From: Candidatus Hydrogenedentota bacterium
GTDB lineage: Bacteria > Hydrogenedentota > Hydrogenedentia > Hydrogenedentales > JAEUWI01
Length of the DNA: 64,000 nucleotides
Direction of reading: 5' to 3'
NCBI GenBank assembly: GCA_019637335.1
Contig: JAHBVV010000009.1
Span: 62,001-126,000, forward strand
A model generated the notes under the pieces. That model saw only the letters and a program-made list of their open reading frames with translations, made no database searches and had not been told where the DNA came from. The position numbers were made by a program, and so were the translations under genes. This document shows, one piece after another, positions 1 through 7,573 of this stretch. Position 1 is the stretch's first letter. Each line of letters begins with the position of its first letter.

Positions 1-1070
1 GTGATCGCCGTATTCTGGAACTCGCGCCGGCGCGGGTAGGTCTTCCGGAGCATATCGAAATACGCGCCGCGATCGGCTTCCGGTTCGTCCGCAACACGCC
101 GCATCCGGGCGTCGTCCTCGAGAATCGGGTATGCCGTGTCCACCGCCCGTTTCAGGTCGACATCGGACCCGTCCAGCGCCAGGACGGGATAATCCGGCGC
201 GGGGAGGAGGGTGTCCGGCGTCCAGGCCGCGTTGACACCCAGATGGCGGCAGGCCGCTTCGTAAATCTGGCGCGTCCCGTTCACCTTGCCGTCGAAGGAA
301 TAACCCGCAATATGCGGCGTGGCGATATCCACCCGGTCCAGGAGGTCCGCGCGCACCAGGGGTTCGCCTTCCCAGACGTCCAGCACGGCGCCGCGCAACT
401 GGCCGCTGTTCAACGCGTCCAGCACGGCGCTATTGTCGGCCACGGCGCCGCGCGCGGTGTTCAGGTAGAAGCCGCCGGACTTCATCCGCGCCAGGAAGGC
501 CGCCTCCACCAGGTGGTGCGTTGGGTGCGGGCCGCCCTTTGTCAGAGGCACGTGGGTGGTAATGAAATCACACGCCAGAATCTCGTCGAGCGGGCGGTAC
601 TTCGGATCGCCCGTGGCTTCCTCAAGCGGGGGATCGTTCAGCACCACGCGCATGCCCAGGGCCTCGGCTTTCCGGGCCACGTTTGAGCCGACATTGCCGA
701 CGCCCACGACGCCGATGGAACGGCCCGCGAGCGGGGTGTTGTGCTTCTCGGCCAGGTGCAGTAGCGCGGCGACGATATATTCGCCCACGCTGTTGGCGTT
801 GCAGCCGGGCGCACTCGAAAAGCCGATGCCCCGGCTGTCGAGCCAGACGCGGTCGATATGATCCTCGCCGATGGTCGCCGTGGCCACGAAGCGCACGGAG
901 GAGCCTTCCAGGAGCGCCTGGTTTACTTTCGTAATGGACCGGACGAGGAGCATGTCCGCGTCGCGCACGTCTTCCGGCGTAATCGCGCGGCCCGCGCGCG
1001 TCACCACGTCGCCCAGGGAGGAAAAAGCCTCCCGGACGTAGGGGATGTTTTCGTCGGCGATGATTTTCAC
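1..1070 (-). CDS. pdxB: Erythronate-4-phosphate dehydrogenase, 3' end cut by window edge
   Basis: NAD-dependent D-2-hydroxyacid dehydrogenase that oxidises 4-phosphoerythronate in the DXP-dependent pyridoxal phosphate pathway. Reading leftward from a GTG at 1070, 356 residues are visible; the E. coli protein is about 378, so only the C-terminus is missing. The N-terminus starts VKIIADENIPY, matching the PdxB start. The Rossmann motif GVGNVGSNVA, the catalytic-Arg segment NTARGAV, the Glu segment WEGEP and the His segment TPHIAG are all present, as is the PdxB-type TLLPAPDYPVL segment. These separate it from SerA and other family members. The GTG lacks a strong Shine-Dalgarno, so the exact start is less sure than the identity. 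No other pyridoxine gene is visible nearby. Confidence 0.88.
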   Translation of the reverse strand, partial: MKIIADENIPYVREAFSSLGDVVTRAGRAITPEDVRDADMLLVRSITKVNQALLEGSSVRFVATATIGEDHIDRVWLDSRGIGFSSAPGCNANSVGEYIVAALLHLAEKHNTPLAGRSIGVVGVGNVGSNVARKAEALGMRVVLNDPPLEEATGDPKYRPLDEILACDFITTHVPLTKGGPHPTHHLVEAAFLARMKSGGFYLNTARGAVADNSAVLDALNSGQLRGAVLDVWEGEPLVRADLLDRVDIATPHIAGYSFDGKVNGTRQIYEAACRHLGVNAAWTPDTLLPAPDYPVLALDGSDVDLKRAVDTAYPILEDDARMRRVADEPEADRGAYFDMLRKTYPRRREFQNTAI

Positions 1071-1124
1071 GGTAATGGCGCTTTGTTGCTTCAGACTATC
1101 CAGCGGATTAGATGCGTTGTAATA

Positions 1125-1337
1125 CTTTAGCCGTCTGAAGTAAGGCGTTCGCCGATAGGAGATGCCTCATTTACACAGGATGTATTCGTCATTCCCGCGA
1201 AGGCGGGAATCCAGAGGGTTTGCGAGGTCAATGTTGCATGGTCTCTGGATCCCCACTTTCGTGGGGATGACGGTGTTCGAACACCGATAGCCGCTACCGT
1301 TGGGTGCGACGAGGGTGGCTACTTCAGACGGCTAAAG
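1125..1337. mobile_element. MITE-like nested inverted-repeat element, 213 bp
   Basis: An 18-bp perfect terminal inverted repeat (CTTTAGCCGTCTGAAGTA at 1125-1142; its reverse complement at 1320-1337) encloses a second, inner inverted repeat (1188-1216 against 1243-1271, 24 of 29 matching). Each inner arm is itself a hairpin of the GTCATTCCCGCGAA...GCGGGAATCC type, resembling the widespread ATTCCC...GGGAAT repeats such as dRS3 of Neisseria. There is no coding sequence inside. It lies between the starts of pdxB and the end of the HAD gene and fills nearly all of that 281-bp gap. No clear target-site duplication is visible, so the exact borders and the mobility are inferred. Confidence 0.6.
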
Positions 1338-1351
1338 AATTGCGATGTGTT

Positions 1352-2239
1352 TTATTTCCAGGGCGGCGTTTCGGGGAGGTACGTTTCGAACTCGGCGATC
1401 ACCTTCGCCTCGTAGTCGCCGGCATACTCGCCCGCGAAGAACTTATCGAGGGCCTCATCGTGGAAGCGCTTCCAGGACGCGTCTTCGTGGCCGGGATTGA
1501 TCGGGTAGAAAAGCACGCCATTCGCCTCGGCCGCTTTCCGATCACCCGGGGCGTCGCCCACCATGATAATGTGCGACTTCGCGTAGCGGCCCTCGGAGGC
1601 GTAGGCGATGTGTTCGGATTTCTTGCCCTGTTCCTGACCCGCGATGGTGAAGACCAGGTGGGCCATGTTCTGGCCTTCCCACTCTTCGCGCAGCGCCACG
1701 ACCGGCGTGGCCGAGCACACCATCAGATCGGCTTTCGGGCCCGCTTTTTCCAGGGATTCGCGCACGTAGGGGAAGGGGGGCAGCCCGGCGCCGACCACGT
1801 CCTTGACGGTCGCGTTGACGGCTTCGCTCCAGGCCAGCGTGCGGTGCATGTCGAGGTCGTGCAGGCGCGCGCAGTAGGCCTTCAGGGCGGGATTGCCGAG
1901 CATGGATTCGGTCTCGATCCACTTGCGGAGGTTGGGGACGTCCGGCAAGGTCACGCCGCGCGCCTTTACCTCGTCGCGTTCCGCGAGCAGGTCGAAGGTC
2001 TGGGTGAGCGCCGGGAAGCGGTTGATGCCCCGCCATTTGGAGTACAGATTGACGAACTCGGCGGCCTCGCGCGCGAACTTCGAGATCGGCTGGAGGTTCC
2101 AATACTTGATGATGTTCGGAATGAAGCATTCCTTGTGCTTCAGTTCCATCGTGTCGAAGGCGCAGCCGTCGGAATCGATGCAGATAAGGAAGTCGTGCTT
2201 CGGCTGGTGCTCTTTCAGGGGAGCGGCGGGATCGCTCAT
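1352..2239 (-). CDS. HAD-superfamily hydrolase
   Basis: About 295-residue cytoplasmic protein, probably a phosphatase or phosphonatase-like hydrolase of unknown substrate. The HAD motifs appear in order: DSDGCAFDT (motif I, nucleophile Asp and +2 Asp), CSATP (motif II), a Lys in the GKKSEH segment, and VGDAPGDRKAA (motif IV acidic pair). A large helical cap lies between motifs I and II. The start is taken as the ATG at 2239 (MSDP), preceded at a good distance by AAGAAAGG; an ATG ten codons upstream is in frame but would place that Shine-Dalgarno inside the gene. Neighbours give no pathway hint. Confidence 0.85.
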   Translation of the reverse strand: MSDPAAPLKEHQPKHDFLICIDSDGCAFDTMELKHKECFIPNIIKYWNLQPISKFAREAAEFVNLYSKWRGINRFPALTQTFDLLAERDEVKARGVTLPDVPNLRKWIETESMLGNPALKAYCARLHDLDMHRTLAWSEAVNATVKDVVGAGLPPFPYVRESLEKAGPKADLMVCSATPVVALREEWEGQNMAHLVFTIAGQEQGKKSEHIAYASEGRYAKSHIIMVGDAPGDRKAAEANGVLFYPINPGHEDASWKRFHDEALDKFFAGEYAGDYEAKVIAEFETYLPETPPWK

Positions 2240-2320
2240 GTTCGTACCTTTCTTCGTATTGATGCGCACTGTTGTGGGTGCGAAGTTTCCAGTGCTGGCT
2301 CCAACCGCCCGCGTCGTGTT

Positions 2321-2421
2321 ACAGGGACGACAGGGACGGCAGCGACTTCAGGGACCTTCCGAAAAACAGGGTCGCTGGCTGTTCAGGTCCCTGCTGTCGC
2401 TGGTGTCTCTGAAGTCCCTGT
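2321..2421. repeat. Inverted 9-bp-period repeat
   Basis: The left arm (2321-2356) is four units of about 9 bp built on CAGGGAC/CAGCGAC, and the right arm (2386-2421) is the same kind of array in reverse complement. The arms match at 29 of 36 positions with a 29-nt loop between, so the transcript could fold into a long imperfect hairpin. It lies between the HAD gene start and the SDR gene end, both transcribed leftward. There is no T-run typical of an intrinsic terminator. Confidence 0.6.
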
Positions 2422-2473
2422 GGTCTGTGTCATGCGCTCACGGTCTTTGGGGATGAATCTCCTCCGGTCGGTA

Positions 2474-3304
2474 TTACACGCCCGAGAAGGCCGAGAAGCC
2501 GCCATCCACGGGGATTAGTGTGCCGGACACGAACTTCGAGGCGTCGCTGGCGAGCCAGATGGCCACGCCCTTGAGCTCGTCGGGTTCGCCATAGCGCCCC
2601 ATGGGGGTGTGATCGATGATGCTCTGGCCGCGCGCGGTCGGGGCGCCCGTCTTTTCGTCCGTAAGCAGGAAACGGTTCTGCTCGGTGAGAAAGAAGCCGG
2701 GCGCGATGGAGTTTACGCGGAATTTCGGGTTGTATTCCTGCGCCATGTGCACGGCGAGCCACTGGGTGAAGTTGTGGAGCGCAGCCTTGGCGGCGCTGTA
2801 GCCGGGGATGCGGGTCAGGGGGCGCACGGCGTTCATCGAGGTGATGTTGATGATGCTGCCGCCGTCCTCGTTTTCGAGCATGGCCTTGCCGAAGAGTTGC
2901 GTGGGGATAATGACGCCCCGGGAGAGGTTCAGGTCCATCACCTTTGTGATCGCGTCTTCCGGAATGTCGAAAAAAGACTGGTCCGGAGAGGTCGTCGCGG
3001 ATTTCATGTTGCCGCCCACCGCATTGATCAGGATATCGACCCGACCGAAATCCGCGAGCACCGCGTCCTTGCAGGCGACGAGGCTGTCCCGGGAGTAAAT
3101 ATCGAGGGCATATCCCCTGGCGTCGCCTCCCCGGGCCTTAATGCGTTCGACGACGGCGTTGGATTCGTCGAGCGTGAGGCTGGTCACGGCGACGCGTGCG
3201 CCGGCCTCGGCCAGTCCCTCGGCCATGGCGCCGCCGAGAATGCCGCCGCCGCCCGTGATTACGGCATTTTTGCCCGTGAGGTCGAATAGGGGATGAGTCT
3301 GCAT
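2474..3304 (-). CDS. SDR-family oxidoreductase, D-mannonate oxidoreductase-like
   Basis: 276-residue classical short-chain dehydrogenase. Cofactor loop TGGGGILGG near residue 17, NAVGG in place of NNAG, catalytic Ser in ITSMNAV, and YSAAK giving the Tyr/Lys pair. The extended insert (SPDQSFFDIPEDAI, TEQNRFLLTDEKTG) is like the SDR-type mannonate/fructuronate oxidoreductases of Bacillus and Thermotoga, which act in hexuronate breakdown. The substrate is inferred, and no uxuA or other uronate gene is adjacent. The start is the ATG at 3304 (MQTHPLFDL), with GCGAGGT upstream. The reading frame continues open far upstream, but that sequence is antisense to the nitrilase gene and has no family similarity. 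Confidence 0.85.
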   Translation of the reverse strand: MQTHPLFDLTGKNAVITGGGGILGGAMAEGLAEAGARVAVTSLTLDESNAVVERIKARGGDARGYALDIYSRDSLVACKDAVLADFGRVDILINAVGGNMKSATTSPDQSFFDIPEDAITKVMDLNLSRGVIIPTQLFGKAMLENEDGGSIINITSMNAVRPLTRIPGYSAAKAALHNFTQWLAVHMAQEYNPKFRVNSIAPGFFLTEQNRFLLTDEKTGAPTARGQSIIDHTPMGRYGEPDELKGVAIWLASDASKFVSGTLIPVDGGFSAFSGV

Positions 3305-3370
3305 GTATACCTCGCTTGGTTCCGGCGCAACCCGCCCCGTGTGGTATTGGGGGGAACGCAGCTGCTGGTT

Positions 3371-3409
3371 ACGGCTGTCCCGGCTTCCCGGGCCGCGCCG
3401 GACAGCCGT
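3371..3409. repeat. Palindrome in the divergent SDR/nitrilase gap
   Basis: ACGGCTGTCC at 3371-3380 pairs perfectly with GGACAGCCGT at 3400-3409, with more pairing inside. It sits in the 213-bp gap between divergently transcribed genes, so it could be an operator or simply a hairpin. No T-tract follows on either strand. Confidence 0.35.
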
Positions 3410-3517
3410 GTCGGGGCGCAACCAAAGCGGGACTGGTAGATGTGATAACCCGGAAAAGCGTAGCATATGGGCATCGGAAACGACAAGGCCGGTACCGGCC
3501 GAATTTCTGGAGCCGCG

Positions 3518-4279
3518 ATGCCAATCAAGGTGGGAATGGGCCAAATGCTTGTCGAGGGCGGGCGGCCCGAGGCCAATCTGTTGCGCGCCGAGTCCGTCGT
3601 CGGCGAGGCGGTCGCCGCCGACTGTGATGTCGTGGTGCTGCCGGAATGTCTCGATCTGGGGTGGACGCATCCCAGCGCGCGGACGCTTGCGGAGCCGATA
3701 CCCGGCCCGCGCGCCGACGAACTCTGCCGTGTGGCGCGGGACCATCGAATCCATGTCTGCGCGGGGCTGACCGAGCGGGACGGCGAACGCATCTACAATG
3801 CGGCGGTCCTGATCGATGATCGCGGTCGGATCCTGTTGAAGCACCGGAAGATCACGATCCTGAGCATTGCCCGGGACCTGTACGCTGTGGGCGATCGGCT
3901 GGGCGTGGTCGACACCCCGTTTGGCCGCGCGGGCGTTTTGATCTGCGCCGACAACTTTCCCGAGTCCCTGGAGCTCGGCCAGAGCCTCTGCCGGATGGGC
4001 GCAAACTTGATCCTTTCACCTTGCGCGTGGGCGGTCCCGCCCGAGCACGACAATGAGGCGGATCCTTACGGGAGTCTGTGGCGCGATGCGTACGGTAAAC
4101 TGGCGGGCGACCGCGGTGTCGCGGTCGTCGGGGTGAGCAGCGTGGGCATGATCGAGGCCGGTCCGTGGACCGGATATCGGTGTATCGGCTGTTCGCTGGC
4201 GGTTGCGCGGGGCGGCGTTGAAGCGCTTCAAGCCCCCTATGGCGCGGAGGCGGCCGGGCTGTTCACCGTGGCGCTCTGA
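3518..4279 (+). CDS. Carbon-nitrogen hydrolase (nitrilase superfamily)
   Basis: 253-residue cytoplasmic amidase-type enzyme. The nitrilase triad is readable: Glu43 in VLPECLDLGW, Lys111 in KHRKI and Cys143 in LICADNFPES. The length fits the one-domain nitrilase fold without fusion. Members cleave C-N bonds in amides, nitriles or carbamoyl compounds; the residues visible do not fix the substrate. The start is taken as the ATG at 3518 (MPIKVGMGQ), because the fold normally begins at this beta-strand and GGAG lies upstream. An in-frame ATG at 3467 would add 17 residues that look like leader DNA. Confidence 0.85.
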   Translation: MPIKVGMGQMLVEGGRPEANLLRAESVVGEAVAADCDVVVLPECLDLGWTHPSARTLAEPIPGPRADELCRVARDHRIHVCAGLTERDGERIYNAAVLIDDRGRILLKHRKITILSIARDLYAVGDRLGVVDTPFGRAGVLICADNFPESLELGQSLCRMGANLILSPCAWAVPPEHDNEADPYGSLWRDAYGKLAGDRGVAVVGVSSVGMIEAGPWTGYRCIGCSLAVARGGVEALQAPYGAEAAGLFTVAL

Positions 4280-4308
4280 TTGATTTCCTTGCGCCAGTAC
4301 AGTAGGAT
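4280..4308 (+). promoter_or_regulatory. Candidate sigma70-type promoter before GT4 gene
   Basis: TTGATT at 4280-4285 and TAGGAT at 4303-4308 with a 17-bp spacer, 67 bp upstream of the GT4 start. It begins immediately after the nitrilase stop codon. Match by eye only. Confidence 0.35.
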
Positions 4309-4374
4309 CAGGCGCAATTCCGGGGAGCGGGGCGGGCAGATCGGGGGATTCAGCGGGTTTTGGAAGGATTTCGC

Positions 4375-5523
4375 ATGAAAGTTCTGGTGACGACCTTTGG
4401 CGGCGACGGCGGCAAGTCTGGAATCAGCCAGTACATCATCCAGTTTCTGAAGTATTGCCGGGAATTTGGGCCCGACATGACCTTTGATGTCCTGTTGTAT
4501 GAAGACGAAAAGCCGGTCTACACCGATCACGACCCGGGCCTGAACGCGATCTGCCTGGAACCGCGCTGGCGCCGGGCCGCCGCAAACATCCTCTGGCACC
4601 AGACACACTTTCCGGGATTCTGCCGCTGCAACGGGTACGATGTCGTGTTCATTCCCGGGGGCAACCGGCGTCTGCCGTGGCGCTCTCCCTGCCCGACGGT
4701 TGCCGCGTGCCACGACCTCGGCATACTTCACGTGCCCGACAAGTACGATGCGCTGCACAGCATCTACAACCGGCATGTGCTGCGGGCGCTGCTGCGACGC
4801 CAGTCCCACCTCGTGACAATCAGCGAGGCGAGCAAGCGGGATATCGTTTCGTATACGGGCGTGCCGGAGGAGTCCGTTACGGTGATCTATTGCGGCGCCG
4901 ACACCGATTGCTACCAGCCGGGCGATAAAAACGAGGCGCGGGCGCATGTTTGCGAGAAATTCGGGGTGGACGCCCCGTATCTGCTCTACATATCCCGTAT
5001 CGATCACCCGGGCAAGAACCACATTCGCCTGATCGAGGCATTCGGGCTGTTCAAGGCCGCGTCCGGGCTACCCCACAAATTGGTGCTCGCGGGCAGCGAC
5101 TGGAGCCGCGCCGCGGAGGTTCATGCCGCCGCGGAAGCATCCCGGTATGCCGCCGACATTGTATTCACGGGCTTTGCGCCGGCGGCGGACCTCCCCGCGC
5201 TTTACCGGGGCGCGGATGTGTTTGTCTTCCCCTCCTTGTTCGAGGGATTCGGCATCCCCGTCGTGGAGGCGATGCGTTGTGGCGTCCCCGTGGCCTGCGC
5301 CGATATTTCGTGCCTGCCGGAAATTGCTGGCGACGCCGCGCGCCTGTTCGATCCCTATGACGCCGCGTCGATGGCGGGGGCGCTACAGGACCTGCTTGCG
5401 GACGAGGAATTGCGGTCCCGGTACGCCGCGCGCGGCCGGGAGCGGGCATTGCGGTATAATTGGCGAGACAGTACGAAGCAGACGGTTGAGGCAATTCGCC
5501 GGACCTGCCAGGGGCTTGCGTGA
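4375..5523 (+). CDS. Glycosyltransferase family 4 (GT-B)
   Basis: 382-residue cytosolic glycosyltransferase. The N-terminal Rossmann domain is followed by a C-terminal GT4 donor domain: LYISRIDHPGKNHIRLIEAF starts the second domain, and SLFEGFGIPVVEAM carries the E-x7-E signature that binds the sugar nucleotide. Retaining GT4 enzymes build exopolysaccharide, O-antigen or glycolipid chains. The ATG at 4375 follows GGAAGGATT; the frame opens five codons earlier without a better site. A second glycosyltransferase gene follows 81 bp downstream on the same strand, suggesting joint use in surface-polysaccharide assembly. Confidence 0.9.
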   Translation: MKVLVTTFGGDGGKSGISQYIIQFLKYCREFGPDMTFDVLLYEDEKPVYTDHDPGLNAICLEPRWRRAAANILWHQTHFPGFCRCNGYDVVFIPGGNRRLPWRSPCPTVAACHDLGILHVPDKYDALHSIYNRHVLRALLRRQSHLVTISEASKRDIVSYTGVPEESVTVIYCGADTDCYQPGDKNEARAHVCEKFGVDAPYLLYISRIDHPGKNHIRLIEAFGLFKAASGLPHKLVLAGSDWSRAAEVHAAAEASRYAADIVFTGFAPAADLPALYRGADVFVFPSLFEGFGIPVVEAMRCGVPVACADISCLPEIAGDAARLFDPYDAASMAGALQDLLADEELRSRYAARGRERALRYNWRDSTKQTVEAIRRTCQGLA

Positions 5524-5604
5524 GGCCTCGCGGCTTTTCATGGCCTCCTGTTTCCGCAGACGGAGGCGCGCCTCCAGTAATTGAAGGAATCGAGACCCCT
5601 TAGT

Positions 5605-6414
5605 ATGACGGACACATCCCAGAACGCGCCCGCGGCCCCCCGTTGCGCCGAAGACGGCCTGGACACGGTCAAGCTTTTCAACATGACCATCAACAACGTG
5701 GATCTCGACGAGTTTCTTGCGTCCCTTTCCGGGCAGATAGAAGCGGGGACGCCGGGGTATGCGGTTACGCCCAACGTGGATCACGTGGTCGAGTTCGATC
5801 TGAATCCCGAGTTCCGCGAAGCCTATCATGACGCCACGTATGTGCTTGTGGACGGCACCTATATTTTGTGGGCTGGCCGGCTTTTCCGCAAGCCATTCAA
5901 GCAGAAGCTCAGCGGCTCGGACATGATCTACTGGCTGAGCGAGTATGCGGCGAAGAAGGGCTACTCCATCTTCCTGCTCGGCGCGGAAGAGGGGGTCGCG
6001 GACGCGGCGGCGCAGGTGCTGCTTGCGAAGTATCCGGGTTTGACCGTGGCGGGCACGTACTCGCCGCCGTTCGGGTTTGAGAAGGATGAGGCGTCAAACA
6101 ACCAGGTTATCGAGCGGGTTCGCGATTCCCGCGCCGATATTTGCTTTGTCGCGCTCGGTTCGCCGAAACAGGATCTATGGAGTTGGCGCCACCACCGGGC
6201 GTGCGGGGCGAAACTATGCATCGGGGTGGGCGCGTCTATAGATTTTGTCGCGGGTCGCGTCAAACGGGCGCCGGTGTGGATGCAGCGCGCCGGGCTTGAA
6301 TGGGTCTGGCGGATCATTCAGGAACCCGTTCGAATGGGCAAACGCTATCTCGTACGCGACGCGCACTTTCTGGTGCTGCTGTGGCGGGAATTCCGGGGCG
6401 GGACCGGGACCTGA
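5605..6414 (+). CDS. WecG/TagA/CpsF-family glycosyltransferase (GT26)
   Basis: 269-residue membrane-associated glycosyltransferase that usually adds the second sugar to an undecaprenyl-linked glycan. Family landmarks are TPNVDHVVEF (Asp region), ATYVLVDGTYILW, ALGSPKQDLW, GVGASIDFVAGRVKRAP and the C-terminal basic WVWRIIQEPVRMGKRYL segment that contacts the membrane. There is no transmembrane helix. The ATG at 5605 is chosen for the conventional codon, but an in-frame TTG at 5581 could start the protein eight residues earlier. It follows the GT4 gene, and together they look like part of an exopolysaccharide pathway lacking a local initiating transferase or flippase. Confidence 0.9.
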   Translation: MTDTSQNAPAAPRCAEDGLDTVKLFNMTINNVDLDEFLASLSGQIEAGTPGYAVTPNVDHVVEFDLNPEFREAYHDATYVLVDGTYILWAGRLFRKPFKQKLSGSDMIYWLSEYAAKKGYSIFLLGAEEGVADAAAQVLLAKYPGLTVAGTYSPPFGFEKDEASNNQVIERVRDSRADICFVALGSPKQDLWSWRHHRACGAKLCIGVGASIDFVAGRVKRAPVWMQRAGLEWVWRIIQEPVRMGKRYLVRDAHFLVLLWREFRGGTGT

Positions 6415-6520
6415 ATGGGCCAGTTTCGTATGATGGCGATGATGCGGGAGGCGAGCCAGTTGTGGAATCCGGAGCATCTCCGGGGGCGATATACCAGGCA
6501 GCAGGATGGAGAATCGTGAC

Positions 6521-7573
6521 ATGGCTCACTGGGCAACGGCCTATGCGGCGCAGTTGGCGGAACATTCCGAGGACGGCATTATCGTGCTGGACGGATCGCG
6601 CCGGATACAGCAGGCCAACGCGCGGGCGGCGGAGATGGCCGGGGCCCGCGAGACCGGAGATCTGCTGGGGCTTCAGTTCGGGTGGGAAAGCGAAGCGGCG
6701 AGCGTGCGTCTGGACCGCCCCTTCGCCGTTTTGGAGGGCAACGGCAGTGTGCCCTGTACCCTGTCGTCGGAATTTGGCGCGGAGCTTCCGGTCGAGGTGA
6801 AGTCTTTCCCGGTGGAGGCGGGCGGGCTCCTGCTTTTGATTGCCGATCGTTCCCGCCGCATTGAACTGGAGCGCGCCGCGATTCAGGCGGAGAAGATGGC
6901 GGCCATGGACAATATTGTCGCGGGTATCGCGCACGAGTTGAACAACCCGATGACCGCGATTCTGGGTTACGCGGAACTGCTTCTGGCGACGGAGACCGAT
7001 CCGAAGAGGAAGCAGCGCGCTTCGCTCATCGCCGAAGAAGCGGACCGGTGCGGCAAGATCATTACCAGTATGCTGACCTTTACCCGGAGTTACGGGAACA
7101 CCCTGGAGCGCGGCAATGTGAACGCCATCCTCGAAGAAGTCGTCGAGCTCCAGTCCTACCAGCTTCGGGTCGATGGAATCCGGATTCACTCGTTCTACGA
7201 TCAAGAGATTCCCGACTTCCCCCTGGTTCCCGCGGGGCTGCGACGCCTTTTCTTAAACCTGGTTCACAATGCCCACCAGGCGCTTCGAGCGTCCGCATCG
7301 GAAATCCGAAATCTGTGGGTGCTTACCGAGAGCCGGACGGAATCGGTCCTCGTACAGATCGCGGATGACGGCCCCGGCGTCCCGCAGGAGATTCGTGATC
7401 GCATTTTCGATCCCTTCTTCACCACGCGCTCACTCGGCGAGGGCATGGGGCTGGGTCTGAGCGTCGCGTATGGCATCGTGCGCGAGCACGGCGGTCGCTT
7501 GTGGTTTGAGCCGCGCGTTGGCGGCGGGGCGGCGTTTTGTGTGGAGCTGCCCATTCGAGTGGAGAGCCCATGA
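6521..7573 (+). CDS. PAS-domain sensor histidine kinase, soluble
   Basis: 350-residue kinase without membrane segments. An N-terminal PAS-like domain (about residues 5-115) precedes a HisKA segment with the phospho-acceptor His in IAHELNNPMTAI, then the ATPase domain with N box NLVHNAHQAL, DDGPGVP (G1), FDPFFTTR (F box) and GMGLGLS (G2). It would sense a cytosolic signal and phosphorylate a response regulator, but no regulator gene is adjacent. The ATG at 6521 follows GGAGAATCGTGAC; an ATG five codons earlier (6506) is also possible. Its TGA stop overlaps the ATG of the next gene (ATGA), implying translational coupling to the M14 peptidase. Confidence 0.9.
   Translation: MAHWATAYAAQLAEHSEDGIIVLDGSRRIQQANARAAEMAGARETGDLLGLQFGWESEAASVRLDRPFAVLEGNGSVPCTLSSEFGAELPVEVKSFPVEAGGLLLLIADRSRRIELERAAIQAEKMAAMDNIVAGIAHELNNPMTAILGYAELLLATETDPKRKQRASLIAEEADRCGKIITSMLTFTRSYGNTLERGNVNAILEEVVELQSYQLRVDGIRIHSFYDQEIPDFPLVPAGLRRLFLNLVHNAHQALRASASEIRNLWVLTESRTESVLVQIADDGPGVPQEIRDRIFDPFFTTRSLGEGMGLGLSVAYGIVREHGGRLWFEPRVGGGAAFCVELPIRVESP

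Noticed and set aside
2321-2421. CRISPR-like repeat array
   Set aside because: Units are about 9 bp, imperfect and without unique spacers; no cas gene is present.
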